Assembly: GCF_029892425.1 (NCBI RefSeq)
Contig: NZ_JARXWB010000030.1
Location: 1 to 64,000, forward strand
Direction of reading: 5' to 3'
DNA: 64,000 nt
From: Bradyrhizobium sp. BR13661
GTDB taxonomy: Bacteria; Pseudomonadota; Alphaproteobacteria; Rhizobiales; Xanthobacteraceae
Part shown: positions 35,028 through 45,491 of the stretch, in pieces
Numbering within the stretch: the first letter of the stretch is position 1
Layout: each line of letters begins with the position of its first letter
The notes under the pieces: model-generated
Seen by the model: the letters and a program-made list of their open reading frames with translations, nothing else
The model's database searches: none
What the model was told of the DNA's origin: nothing
Program-made: the position numbers and the translations under genes

Positions 35028-37178
35028 ATGCGGCGGATCGGCAGGCGGGACATCGTTGCGGCGATCCTGATTGCGCTCGTTGCGGGCGCCGCCTTCACGT
35101 CGTCGCCGCTCCAAGGCCTGCAAGGTCTCTCGCTCGACATTCTCACGGCCTTGCGCTGGAAGCTGATCGGCGACCACCGCGATCCCGCGACATCGCCGGT
35201 CGTCGTCGTCGCGATCGATGGCGAGACCTACGAAACGCCGCCCTTCAAGGGATCGCCGACCCAGACCTGGACGCGCGAGATCGGCCGGGTGCTCGGCAGC
35301 ATCACCGATGGCGGTGCCAAGGTGATCGGATTCGACGTCATCTTTCCGAGCTCGATCGAGCAATCGGAAATTCCTTTTGGTGACGCCTCATTTGGCAGCC
35401 GCGTCAAGGGATTTGACCGGGACTATCTGATCGCGCTCAGGCGCCTCTCCGACAGCGGCAAGCTGGTGCTTGGCGAAATTCTCAGCAACGACCATTCCGA
35501 CAGGCCCGACCGCGCGCAGCAACTGGTGGTGAAAGGCAACATCCGCGCCCTCAACGTCCACACCGACCCCGACGATGTGATACGGCGGATGCCGCTGAGC
35601 TTTCCCATCGAGGGGCAGGCGGTGCCCACGATGGCCGTCGAGCTCGCAGCCCGCGCCTTGGGCGCAAAGCTCGAGATCGGACCGACCGGGGTGACGAGCC
35701 TGTCCGGCTATGCGATTCCGAGCGCGGTGCCCAATACGCTCACGCTCAACTTCCGCGGCATGGGCCGCGACATCCCGGCCTATTCCTTCGCCGACCTGCG
35801 CGCTTGCGTCGAGAAGAAGGACACCGAGTTCTTCCGCCGCGCCTTCGACGGCAAGATCGTGCTGCTCGGAAGCATCCTCAATTTCGAGGACCGTAAGCTC
35901 AGCTCGATGCATCTGGCCCATGGATATGACGGAACACCGGGGGCGCGATGCGCCCTTCCTGCGCCTGCGAACGCCGAGCAGAAAGCGCGCAGCCAGATCG
36001 CCGGTGTTTTCGTCCATGCCACCGTCGTCCGAAATCTGCTCGAGCATGATGCCGTCACCGAGATCAGCTCTCCGCTGCGGCTGATGCTGACTGTTCTGTT
36101 CGCAGCGATCATCGCTGCTGCCGCTTGCCTGCTGGCGCCCACCGGCGCGGCGATCGCCTGGCTCGGCCTCACCGTCGCCTACGCGGCTGTCGCCATCAGC
36201 ACATTCGCGCATGCCATCGCGCTGCCCTTGACCGAGCCCGCGCTCGCGGGTCTCGCGGCGCTGGGGCTGATGATCGGCTACCGCTTCGTGATCGCCGACC
36301 GCGAGGAGCGCTTCCTGCGCAAGAGCTTTGCGTTCTATCTCGCGCCCGAGGTGATCGAGAGCATGGTCGCCTCCGGCAAGATGCCTGTGCTCGGCGGCGA
36401 GATGCGCAACATCACCATGTTCTTCTCGGACCTCAGCGGCTTCTCCTCGATCGCCGAGAAGATGACGCCGGGCGAGCTGGTCGCATTGATGAACGACTAT
36501 CTCTCCGCCATGACCGACATCATCGAAAGCCACGGCGGCTACGTCGACAAATATATCGGCGATTCCGTCGTCGCGATGTTCGGCGCGCCGGCGGACGATC
36601 CCGATCACGCGCGGCACGCTGTTGCGGCCGCGCTGGAATGTCGCGACCGGCTGGAAGAGCTCAATGAGAATCATCCCGCGTTCCGCGGACGCGGCCTGGC
36701 CCACCGGATCGGGTTGAACAGCGGCGAAGCCGTGGTCGGCAATATCGGCTCGCGCCGCCGCTTCAACTACACGGTCATGAGCGACACTGTGAATCTCGCC
36801 TCGCGGCTCGAAGGCGCCAACAAGTATTTTGGTACGACGATCATGGCGTCGGAGGCGACCGTGAACCAGAGCCGGGACGCCTTCACCTGGCGCGAACTCG
36901 ACACGGTCAGGGTGCAGGGACGCGACGAGCCGATCACCGTGTACGAACCACTCGCCGAAAAGAGCAAGGAGACGCAGGAGCAGGATCTACGCGCAGCGAC
37001 CTACGCCAAGGGCCTTGCATGCTGGCGTGCGCGCGACTTCGCGAAAGCCGCCGAGCTGTTCGAAACTGCCGCCGGCCACGATCAGCCGTCCCGATACTTT
37101 GCCAAGCGGGCGCGGACACTGGCGGCAAGTCCGCCACCGGCGGACTGGACGCCGGTGAACACGCTCGAAGGAAAATAG
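35028..37178 (+). CDS. CHASE2-domain adenylate/guanylate cyclase
   Basis: The 716-residue protein has an N-terminal helix, an extracytoplasmic CHASE2 domain (residues about 30-330: VVVVAIDGETYE, GAKVIGFDVIFPS), three membrane helices (about 350-430) and a class III cyclase domain. The catalytic stretch shows MTMFFSDLSGFSSIAEKMTP with the metal Asp, GGYVDKYIGDSVVAMFGAP with the second Asp, and the NSGEAVVGNIGSRRRFNYTV region. The C terminus has a TPR-like tail. It makes cAMP (or cGMP) from an external signal. The next gene encodes a cyclic-nucleotide-gated channel, a plausible direct receiver. ATG 35028 is chosen 19 bases after the upstream stop. Confidence 0.9.
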   Translation: MRRIGRRDIVAAILIALVAGAAFTSSPLQGLQGLSLDILTALRWKLIGDHRDPATSPVVVVAIDGETYETPPFKGSPTQTWTREIGRVLGSITDGGAKVIGFDVIFPSSIEQSEIPFGDASFGSRVKGFDRDYLIALRRLSDSGKLVLGEILSNDHSDRPDRAQQLVVKGNIRALNVHTDPDDVIRRMPLSFPIEGQAVPTMAVELAARALGAKLEIGPTGVTSLSGYAIPSAVPNTLTLNFRGMGRDIPAYSFADLRACVEKKDTEFFRRAFDGKIVLLGSILNFEDRKLSSMHLAHGYDGTPGARCALPAPANAEQKARSQIAGVFVHATVVRNLLEHDAVTEISSPLRLMLTVLFAAIIAAAACLLAPTGAAIAWLGLTVAYAAVAISTFAHAIALPLTEPALAGLAALGLMIGYRFVIADREERFLRKSFAFYLAPEVIESMVASGKMPVLGGEMRNITMFFSDLSGFSSIAEKMTPGELVALMNDYLSAMTDIIESHGGYVDKYIGDSVVAMFGAPADDPDHARHAVAAALECRDRLEELNENHPAFRGRGLAHRIGLNSGEAVVGNIGSRRRFNYTVMSDTVNLASRLEGANKYFGTTIMASEATVNQSRDAFTWRELDTVRVQGRDEPITVYEPLAEKSKETQEQDLRAATYAKGLACWRARDFAKAAELFETAAGHDQPSRYFAKRARTLAASPPPADWTPVNTLEGK

Positions 37179-37374
37179 AAACCGACGTCGACCGGACGGC
37201 CTTCGGCCCAGCCGAGCCCTACTGAGTGCGTGATGGCGAAGTGGATGCAGCGCGCAATCGTTGACTCAGGTCAATCCCGTTACGCAAGCCCCCCGCTATC
37301 AGGAGAAGTTCGCGGGCTGCCCGCGGAACGTCGAGCTTCGCTTGCCGACTCTGGTCTATCCAGCGTGAACGTCG

Positions 37375-38523
37375 ATGAGATCCGCTTACTGGCCGTCACT
37401 GGGCTCCATCCCCTCCAATGGTCTTGCGACCATTGGGCTGCTCGCGATGATCCTCAACACGGCACCGGCGGCGACGACGGCCCAGCGGCTCCTGTTTTCC
37501 TCGACCGTCATTGCGGTCTCGGCCGCAATGACCGCCATGCTTGCTTTCCACCTCTGGACGGTCCCGGGATGGCGGAAGCGCTTGAGATATATAGCCTCGA
37601 CCGAGGGGATGATTGACCTGGCCTCGGCCTGCGCGCTGCCATTCGGGTGGCTCATCATGCCGGACCCGCAAGATGCCCTGCTCTTTGCTTTGATATGGGC
37701 CCTGCGTTACATCCGCCACGCTTCAGGCCTCGCGCTGTTCTGGCGCGTGATGCATCGCAGTCGCACCGCGCTGCTCAGCATTCTCAGTCTCTTCATTGCG
37801 ATCTTCTTCGTCGCCTCCTCGCTCGCCTACATTTTCGAGCGGCATGCTCAGCCGGACGCGTTCGGCAGCATACCGCGGGCCATGTGGTGGGCCATCGTCA
37901 CCATGACCACAACGGGCTATGGAGACATGTTACCGGTCACGATCTGGGGACGGCTTCTGGCAGGATGGGTCATGGTCGGCGGCGTCGTGATGTTTGCACT
38001 GCAGGCGGGCATCATCGCCGCCGCCTTCGCCGCAGAATTGCAGCGTCGGCACTTTCTCCACATCTGGGACCTGGTCACGCGCGTACCGCTATTCCAGAAG
38101 CTCGGCGCCGCCACCATCGCCGATATCGTACGGCGGCTGGAGATGCGCGACGTCAGCAAGGGCGCCGTCATCGTCCGCAGGGGCGAGCCAGGCGACACCA
38201 TGTATTTCGTCGTTTCAGGGGAAGCTGCCGTGCTGCTTGACTCGACGACCATCACGCTCAATCCCGGAAGCTTCTTCGGCGAAATGGCGCTCTTGTTCGG
38301 TGCCCCCCGCGCGGCGACCGTCGTCGCCACCAAGCCCAGCGTCCTGCTCGTGCTCGATGTTGCGGATTTGCGCGAATTGGCGGCAAGACGGCCGGAGCTC
38401 GTCAATCTCATCGAGGCCGAAGCCCGACGCCGCAAAGATGCCAATGCGACAGGACAAACGCCGCCGTCGCCCCCGTCCAAAGGAACGCCCCGCGAGTTCG
38501 CCGCCGCGCCAACCCCGGACTGA
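37375..38523 (+). CDS. MloK1-like cyclic-nucleotide-gated potassium channel
   Basis: This 382-residue channel aligns with MloK1 of Mesorhizobium, as I remember it, over most of its length. It has about six membrane helices, the selectivity filter TMTTTGYGDMLPV (about residue 182), and a C-terminal cyclic-nucleotide-binding domain with IVRRGEPGDTMYFVVSGEAA, FFGEMALLFGAPRAATVVAT, where the Glu and Arg that bind ribose and phosphate are both present. The S4-like segment (RYIRHASGLALFWRVMHRSR) has few ordered positive charges. It is expected to pass K+ when cAMP binds. The C terminus ends in a Pro-rich tail. It lies about 200 bases after a cyclase gene. Confidence 0.9.
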   Translation: MRSAYWPSLGSIPSNGLATIGLLAMILNTAPAATTAQRLLFSSTVIAVSAAMTAMLAFHLWTVPGWRKRLRYIASTEGMIDLASACALPFGWLIMPDPQDALLFALIWALRYIRHASGLALFWRVMHRSRTALLSILSLFIAIFFVASSLAYIFERHAQPDAFGSIPRAMWWAIVTMTTTGYGDMLPVTIWGRLLAGWVMVGGVVMFALQAGIIAAAFAAELQRRHFLHIWDLVTRVPLFQKLGAATIADIVRRLEMRDVSKGAVIVRRGEPGDTMYFVVSGEAAVLLDSTTITLNPGSFFGEMALLFGAPRAATVVATKPSVLLVLDVADLRELAARRPELVNLIEAEARRRKDANATGQTPPSPPSKGTPREFAAAPTPD

Positions 38524-38619
38524 ATGCCGATCGACGCGCGCCGTTGATGTTCCTCAATGACATCGGATGCTGCTCGAGTCAGATAGACGCTCCGAGAATC
38601 CGGACAGGTGCTCGTTGCC

Positions 38620-40539
38620 ATGGCCGTCGTCACTCGTCGCGTTCAACTGATTGCGCTCATCGGCCTTGCCGTACTGGCGACGCTTACCTGTCCTCGCCTG
38701 GGCGAGGCCGCGCAGACCGACTACGACGACTGCGTCGCGATGCAATACGACCGCGTCAGAACCGAGGCGGAGATCGCGGCCACCATCGCGACCTGCACGC
38801 GCGTGTTGCAGGATCCTTCCGCCTCGGCCGAGCGGCGCGCCTACGCCCTCTATTTCAGGGCCCTCAATCACTTCCTCGAAACGACGCGGCTTTCCCTTGC
38901 CGAGATGAAGCCGATCGGATCGGCCGGCGATGCTGCGCAACGCGAGCTCAAATCCGCGCTTGATGACCTCGCCGCATGCATCGCTGTCGCACCCGCGCCG
39001 CATCCGCAACCCTTCAGCCTCAGGGCGACGATCCATACGGTGCTGGAGCAGTTCGACTTGGCCCTCGACGATCTCGCGCAAGCCATCCGCGCCGATCCGA
39101 AAATCTCCCATCACTTCGTCCAGCGCGCGCTGATCCTGGAGCGGCTCGACCGGTTTTCGGAAGCCCGCGCCGATCTCGACGCAGCCGTCGGGCTCGACCC
39201 CGGAAACCAGAACGCGTGGATCAATCGCGCCATGCTGTGGGCCCGGTATGGTGATGTCGAACGGGCGTTTGCCGATTACGGCCGTGCCGAAGCCGTCGGC
39301 GGCGCCCAGACCTGGCACGCGCTCAGCGGCCGCGCGCGGCTTGCGGTCAGTCGTGGCGATCCCTCGCGCGGCTTTGCCGACTGGACCCGGGCCGCCGAAC
39401 TCACGGTGCTGCCCACGCTGGCCGCGCAATTCCACGTTCGCGCCGGAAATCTGGCGCGCGACTACCTGAAGGATCGCGACAAGGCTCTGCAATCCTACGC
39501 GCGGGCGCTTGCCGTCGCACCATACCACGCGGACGCCCTCATTCAGCGCGGCATGGCCTTCGAACGCGCCGGCCGGCTCGACGATGCGTCAAACGACTAT
39601 CGCAAGGCGGGCGAGATGACCCGCGGCAATCCGCTCGAGAAAGGCATCTACGACTACTCGGTCTTCCGACTGGAGGTGCTGCGCGCACGAGCGGCGCGAA
39701 AGGCGGGCGATCCGCCGCTGCCGCCAAACGTCAATGTCCTGTCCGGCTCGGCCCAGGCTGCCGGCAAGGATCGCGGCCGGCGCATCGCCCTCGTCGTGGG
39801 CAACGCGGCCTATGAGCATGTTCCGGCCCTGATGAACGCCGACCGCGACGCCGAGAGCGTCGGGGCCGCCCTGGGCGAGGCCGGGTTCGCTCGCGTCACG
39901 GTGGCGACCGATCTGGACAGGAGCCAGATGGAAGGCGTGCTGCGGCAGTTTGCCGACGAGGCGGCCGGCGCGGACTGGGCGCTGGTCTACTATGCCGGCC
40001 ATGGCATCGAGATTGACGGGGCCAATTTTGCCATACCGATCGATGCGAGCATAGATACTCTGAGAGAAGCTTCCTCGCACGCAATCTCGATCGATCAGAT
40101 GGTCTCCGCCGTCGAGCGGGCGAAGACTCTTCGCCTGGTCGTTCTCGACGCCTGCCGCGACGATCCGTTCGTGCAGGAGGCGCATCGGGCGGCCGCCAGC
40201 AAGCGAACGTTCAACAAGTCCGCCGATGCCGCGCTTGATCCTCTGATCGCCCGCCGGAAGGAAATCGGGGGAGGCCTCGCCGGCGTACGCCTTGCCCAAT
40301 TGAACACGATCGCGCTGTTCTCCACGCAACCCGGCCAGATCACGCTCGACGGCGACGAACTGAACAGCCCCTTCACGCGGGCGTTCGTGTCGAACATGGC
40401 GACCCCGACCCTCGACCTGCGCCTGTTCTTCGAACGGATTCGCCAGGACGTGTCGAACACCACACAGGGGCGTCAGCGCCCGGCCGTCGACGGGCGCCTC
40501 AGGGAAGGCGAGCAGTTCTTCTTCTTTCCGGCGCGGTGA
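38620..40539 (+). CDS. TPR and caspase-like (peptidase C14) protein
   Basis: The product of 639 residues has a signal-like hydrophobic N terminus (residues 10-28), then TPR-type helical repeats (about 40-370; for example FDLALDDLAQAIRADPKISH and RFSEARADLDAAVGLDPGNQ). A caspase-like domain follows: GRRIALVVGNAAYEHVPAL, the catalytic His in WALVYYAGHGIEIDG and the catalytic Cys in RLVVLDACRDDPF. Both residues of the dyad are present, so it may be an active Cys protease cleaving after basic residues or Asp. A GTG 12 bases upstream is an alternative start. Such proteins (orthocaspase type) are seen in bacterial signalling and defence contexts, but a role here is not shown. Confidence 0.85.
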   Translation: MAVVTRRVQLIALIGLAVLATLTCPRLGEAAQTDYDDCVAMQYDRVRTEAEIAATIATCTRVLQDPSASAERRAYALYFRALNHFLETTRLSLAEMKPIGSAGDAAQRELKSALDDLAACIAVAPAPHPQPFSLRATIHTVLEQFDLALDDLAQAIRADPKISHHFVQRALILERLDRFSEARADLDAAVGLDPGNQNAWINRAMLWARYGDVERAFADYGRAEAVGGAQTWHALSGRARLAVSRGDPSRGFADWTRAAELTVLPTLAAQFHVRAGNLARDYLKDRDKALQSYARALAVAPYHADALIQRGMAFERAGRLDDASNDYRKAGEMTRGNPLEKGIYDYSVFRLEVLRARAARKAGDPPLPPNVNVLSGSAQAAGKDRGRRIALVVGNAAYEHVPALMNADRDAESVGAALGEAGFARVTVATDLDRSQMEGVLRQFADEAAGADWALVYYAGHGIEIDGANFAIPIDASIDTLREASSHAISIDQMVSAVERAKTLRLVVLDACRDDPFVQEAHRAAASKRTFNKSADAALDPLIARRKEIGGGLAGVRLAQLNTIALFSTQPGQITLDGDELNSPFTRAFVSNMATPTLDLRLFFERIRQDVSNTTQGRQRPAVDGRLREGEQFFFFPAR

Positions 40540-40550
40540 CCGGAACCGCT

Positions 40551-41744
<1,194 letters not shown>

Positions 41745-41809
41745 CTATTTTGCAGATTTCGTAAGCCGGACCGATGGAGGGTTTCGCCATTGTCTTGTAC
41801 TATTCGAAC

Positions 41810-42676
41810 ATGAGAACCGCAGCCCCCACCCCGGCGATCCGGGTCTACAATCTGTTCGGCGAAGCCGGCGACCTGCCCGACGTCGTCCATTGCGAGACGA
41901 TTGCCTCGCGCTCGGTGCTGCATGACTGGACGCTTGCCGTGCATCGCCACGCCCGGCTGCACCAGGTGCTGCTGATCGAGCGAGGCGGCGGCGAAGCGAC
42001 GCTCGATGGACGGGTGGTGCCCTTGAAGCCGATGCAGATCGTCAACGTGCCGGTCGGCCATGTCCACGGCTTCAGCTTCGTGCCCGGAACCGAGGGTTGG
42101 GTGCTGACGATCGCCGCGGAGATTCTCGACGAGGCGCTGCTCGCAGCCGAAGGCCTGCGCGGCGTCCTGGCGCGCTCGGCCGTGGTGCGCGGCACGCCGC
42201 AGATCCGCGCCATCATGAAGCAGATCTTTGCCGAGCACGCCGCGCGCGATTTCGGCCGCGCGCATGTGCTGCGCGCATTGTCGGCGGCCATGATCGGCCT
42301 CGTCGCACGTGCGCTGACGGGCGAGAGCGGCACTGGCGGCAGTTCTGAGTCAAATCTGTTCCGCCGCTTCGAGGCTCTGCTCGAACAGCATCATCTGGAG
42401 CGCTGGACCGTTGCGGACTATGCGGAAGCGCTGGCGATCACGCCGACCCATCTCAACCGCGTCACGCGCACCGCGACCGGCGACACCGCCTCGCACCTGA
42501 TCCTGAACCGGCTGATCCGCGAGGCACGGCGCAATCTCGTCTACACCAACCTGCCGGTCTCGACGATCGCCTATGCGCTCGGCTTCGAGGACCCCGCCTA
42601 TTTCAGCCGGGTCTATGCCGCAGCCACCGGGCTGTCGCCGCGCGCCTTTCGCGCGCAGCTTCATGGCGGCGAGTAG
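41810..42676 (+). CDS. pobR: AraC-family regulator of 4-hydroxybenzoate catabolism
   Basis: The 288-residue product has an N-terminal sensor (cupin-like: LAVHRHARLHQVLLIERGGG, MQIVNVPVGHVHGFSFVPG) and a C-terminal AraC double helix-turn-helix (WTVADYAEALAITPTHLNRV and VSTIAYALGFEDPAYFSRVY). It is divergent from pobA, the standard arrangement for an inducer of that gene in rhizobia, so PobR is a reasonable name. An in-frame ATG at 41774 adds 12 residues. The last 66 bases are duplicated at 45759-45824. 4-hydroxybenzoate as effector is inferred from context. Confidence 0.85.
   Translation: MRTAAPTPAIRVYNLFGEAGDLPDVVHCETIASRSVLHDWTLAVHRHARLHQVLLIERGGGEATLDGRVVPLKPMQIVNVPVGHVHGFSFVPGTEGWVLTIAAEILDEALLAAEGLRGVLARSAVVRGTPQIRAIMKQIFAEHAARDFGRAHVLRALSAAMIGLVARALTGESGTGGSSESNLFRRFEALLEQHHLERWTVADYAEALAITPTHLNRVTRTATGDTASHLILNRLIREARRNLVYTNLPVSTIAYALGFEDPAYFSRVYAAATGLSPRAFRAQLHGGE
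42604..42674 (+). repeat. direct repeat, copy 1 (3' end of pobR)
   Basis: The bases 42609-42674 (from GGGTCTATGCCGCAGCCACC to GGCGGCGAGT) are identical to 45759-45824. With one indel the similarity extends five bases further left. Offset between copies is 3150 bases. The copies flank the MarR/VOC/hydroxylase/DUF2783 cassette. Confidence 0.95.
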
Positions 42677-42685
42677 GGCCAGCAG

Positions 42686-43171
42686 TCAGGCAAGCTTATC
42701 CGACAGTTTTCGCATGGCGCGATCGAGGATATTGATCTCCTCGGTCGTCAAGAGACGGAGAAGCTTCGCTTCACGCTCCAGGGCGAGCGGCGCGATCTTA
42801 CGGTAGAGCATGCGCCCGGCATCCGTCAGGGCGACGATCAGTTCGCGGCGATCATCTGATGCGTGCGTCCGGCGGACGATGCCGCGAGCTTCCAGCCTCT
42901 TCATGGCACGGCTGACCTGCATTTTGTCGAGCGTCGTCAGCGGCCCGACTTCCTTGGTCGCGATTTCGCTGCGCGCCCCAAGGATGGCCAACACACGCCA
43001 TTCCTGCCGCGACAGGGCAAAGCGCTCCAGATAGACCTCGGAGATTGCAAGCGACACCTGCTCGGCAAGTCGCGCCAGGCGGTAGGGAAAATACTGCTGG
43101 AGATCGAGGCCGGCGTCGTCCGGCACTCCGATCTTCACTCTCTTTTTTGCGTCGTTGAAACGTCCCGCCAT
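42686..43171 (-). CDS. MarR-family regulator
   Basis: From the ATG at 43171 (GGAG upstream) the 161-residue protein shows the MarR winged helix: LSRQEWRVLAILGARSEIAT, LDKMQVSRAMKRLEARGIVR and the DDRRELIVALTDAGRMLYR wing. It is divergent from the VOC/hydroxylase operon and converges with pobR with 9 bases between stops. It likely represses the operon, with an aromatic ligand as inducer. The first residues (MAGRFNDAKKRVKIGVPDD) are basic. An upstream in-frame ATG at 43285 would overlap the VOC start and is unlikely. Confidence 0.85.
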   Translation of the reverse strand: MAGRFNDAKKRVKIGVPDDAGLDLQQYFPYRLARLAEQVSLAISEVYLERFALSRQEWRVLAILGARSEIATKEVGPLTTLDKMQVSRAMKRLEARGIVRRTHASDDRRELIVALTDAGRMLYRKIAPLALEREAKLLRLLTTEEINILDRAMRKLSDKLA

Positions 43172-43283
43172 GCCCGCCGCTCCATCGCGCAAGATCGGTC
43201 CCCGACATTTGATCCAGATCAAGGCCGAGTAATCGTAACAAATGATACTAATCGATAAAACTGGCTGCAGGGAGCGAAACATC

Positions 43284-43826
43284 ATGCAAATCGAGAAGAT
43301 CCATCACGTCGCCTACCGCTGTGTCGACGCCAAGGCGACCGTCGAGTTCTACAAGAAAGTCATGAACATGGACCTTCTCGGCGCCATCGCCGAGGACAAG
43401 GTGCCGTCCACGAAGGCGCCTGACCCCTACATGCATATCTTCCTCGATGCGGGGAACGGCAACATCCTGGCCTTCTTCGAATTGCCGAACTCGCCGCCGA
43501 TGGGACGTGATCCCAACACGCCGGACTGGACGCAACACATCGCCTTCCAGGTCAAGGACCTCAACGAACTCGAGGAAGCCAAGACCCGTGCCGAGGCTGC
43601 CGGTCTCGATGTGGTCGGCGTCACCGACCACACCATCTTCAAGTCCATCTACTTTCGCGACCCGAGCGGTCACCGTATCGAGGTCGCGGCCTGGACCGCG
43701 ACGCCCGACCAGCTCGACCGTATGAAATCGGTCGCGCAGGAGATGGTTGAAGAATGGTCGCGCACCAAACGGCCGCCGCGCCACACTGCATGGCTTCACG
43801 AGAAGGAATTTGCGGGCGCGCAATAG
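43284..43826 (+). CDS. VOC-superfamily protein (glyoxalase/extradiol dioxygenase fold)
   Basis: This 180-residue protein begins MQIEKIHHVAYRCVDAKATV (GGGAGCG upstream), with an early His as metal ligand in VOC enzymes. It continues HIFLDAGNGNILAFFELPNS, TQHIAFQVKDLNELEEAKTR, and SIYFRDPSGHRIEVAAWTAT, the second VOC motif with the closing Glu. VOC members include extradiol dioxygenases, glyoxalases and epimerases. Beside a FAD aromatic hydroxylase, a ring-cleaving or isomerising role on the hydroxylated product is plausible. The C-terminal tail (EEWSRTKRPPRHTAWLHEKE) is unusual. The substrate is unknown. Confidence 0.8.
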   Translation: MQIEKIHHVAYRCVDAKATVEFYKKVMNMDLLGAIAEDKVPSTKAPDPYMHIFLDAGNGNILAFFELPNSPPMGRDPNTPDWTQHIAFQVKDLNELEEAKTRAEAAGLDVVGVTDHTIFKSIYFRDPSGHRIEVAAWTATPDQLDRMKSVAQEMVEEWSRTKRPPRHTAWLHEKEFAGAQ

Positions 43827-43853
43827 CGGCTCGCAAACCCGGAGAAGCCGACC

Positions 43854-45491
43854 ATGACCCAATACATCTACCCTCGGTTCGACTATGTACGCTCTGCCGA
43901 GCAGGCCGCCGGCATCGTGCGCCGGCACCCGATCGTGGTGATCGGCGCCGGTCCGATCGGCCTGACCGCGGCGCTCGATTTCGCGGCGCGCGGCCAACCC
44001 GTCATCGTTCTGGACGACAACGATACCGTCAGCATCGGTTCGCGAGCCGTCTGCTATGCCAAGCGACCGCTCGAGATTTGGGACCGGCTGCAATGCGCGG
44101 CGCCCATGGTCGCGCGCGGCGTGAGTTGGAACGTGGGCAAGGTGTTCTTTCGCGATCAGCTTTCCTATCAGTTCGACCTGTTGCCGGAAGCGGACCACCG
44201 CTGGCCCGCCATGATCAATCTCCAGCAATACCACCTGGAGGAAATTCTGGTCGCCAAGTGCCGGGACAACCCGCTGATCACGCTCGCCTGGAAGCACCGC
44301 CTGATCAGCCTGAAGCAGACACCGGACCATGCCGAGCTTGCCGTCGAGACGCCCGACGGCATCTTCACCATGGAAGCGCAGTGGGTGATCGCCTGTGACG
44401 GCGCGAACTCCGATACGCGGCGAATGGTGGGCGCCGAGTTCAAGGGACAGTATTTCCAGGACCGCTTCTTGATCGCCGACGTCGTCATGAAGGCGGATTT
44501 TCCGACCGAGCGCTGGTTCTGGTTCGACCCGCCGTTTCATCGCGGCCAGTCAGTCCTGCTGCACCGGCAGTCCGACAACATCTGGCGGATCGACTTCCAG
44601 CTCGGCTGGGACGCCGATCCCGACGAGGAGAAAAAGCCCGAACGCGTGATCCCACGCATCAAGGCGATGCTCGGCGACAAGGCGGATTTCCAGCTCGAAT
44701 GGGTCTCGATCTATCAGTTCGCCTGCCGGCGCATCGACAATTTCCGTCACGGCCGCGTCCTGTTCGCCGGTGACGCGGCGCATCAGGTCTCGCCATTCGG
44801 CGCGCGCGGCGCCAACACCGGCGTGCAGGATATCGACAATCTTGCGTGGAAACTCGCGATGGTGCTGCGCGGCGAAGCCTCGGAATCACTGCTCGACACC
44901 TACCACACCGAGCGTGCCTTCGCCGCAGACGACAATCTGCTGAATTCGACGCGCGCCACCGATTTCATCACCCCGAAAACCAAGGTCAGCCGCTATTTCC
45001 GCGACGCCGCGCTGGAACTCGCGCAGCACCACGATTTCGCCCGACCGCTGGTCAACAGTGGCCGGCTATCGGCTCCGACGCCTTATGTCGCCTCACCTCT
45101 GAACACGTCGGATGACAGCGGGATAGTCGGCAACATGCGGCCCGGCACCAACGCCACGGACGCTCCCATCATGATCGGCGACAAGCCTGGCTGGTTCCTC
45201 AACTGTCTCGGCGACGGATTTACGGTCGTGACCTTCGGCCATCCGACGAGCAATACGAGGGTGACGGCTGGACAACTCGAAGCGCGGATCATCTGCGTCG
45301 GACGCGACATCGAGGACGCGCGCGGCATCCTCGCCACCCGCTATGGTGCTTCGCCGGGCACCACCTATCTGTTCCGGCCCGACCAGTATATCGCTGCGCG
45401 CTGGCGAGAATTCGACGAGGCCGCGATCGCCGACGCGCTGTTGCGAGCCGCAGGCTGCACCGAAGCCTGTCAGAAGGAGCTCGCCGCATGA
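43854..45491 (+). CDS. FAD-dependent aromatic hydroxylase (MhpA-like)
   Basis: The 545-residue monooxygenase has the Rossmann motif VVIGAGPIGLTAALDFAARG (about residues 23-42), the DG motif WVIACDGANSDTRRMVGAEF and the second FAD motif RVLFAGDAAHQVSPFGARGA (about 300-320), followed by a thioredoxin-like C-terminal domain. It resembles class A flavin hydroxylases such as MhpA and resorcinol or 3-hydroxybenzoate hydroxylases. GGAGAAG precedes the ATG. The ATGA overlap with the next gene and the 27-base gap to the VOC gene show an operon. The substrate cannot be read; it is probably a phenolic acid. Confidence 0.88.
   Translation: MTQYIYPRFDYVRSAEQAAGIVRRHPIVVIGAGPIGLTAALDFAARGQPVIVLDDNDTVSIGSRAVCYAKRPLEIWDRLQCAAPMVARGVSWNVGKVFFRDQLSYQFDLLPEADHRWPAMINLQQYHLEEILVAKCRDNPLITLAWKHRLISLKQTPDHAELAVETPDGIFTMEAQWVIACDGANSDTRRMVGAEFKGQYFQDRFLIADVVMKADFPTERWFWFDPPFHRGQSVLLHRQSDNIWRIDFQLGWDADPDEEKKPERVIPRIKAMLGDKADFQLEWVSIYQFACRRIDNFRHGRVLFAGDAAHQVSPFGARGANTGVQDIDNLAWKLAMVLRGEASESLLDTYHTERAFAADDNLLNSTRATDFITPKTKVSRYFRDAALELAQHHDFARPLVNSGRLSAPTPYVASPLNTSDDSGIVGNMRPGTNATDAPIMIGDKPGWFLNCLGDGFTVVTFGHPTSNTRVTAGQLEARIICVGRDIEDARGILATRYGASPGTTYLFRPDQYIAARWREFDEAAIADALLRAAGCTEACQKELAA

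Noticed and set aside
35388-36704. 438-codon minus-strand frame opposite the CHASE2 cyclase
   Set aside because: It is antisense to the intact cyclase domain and lacks any recognisable feature.
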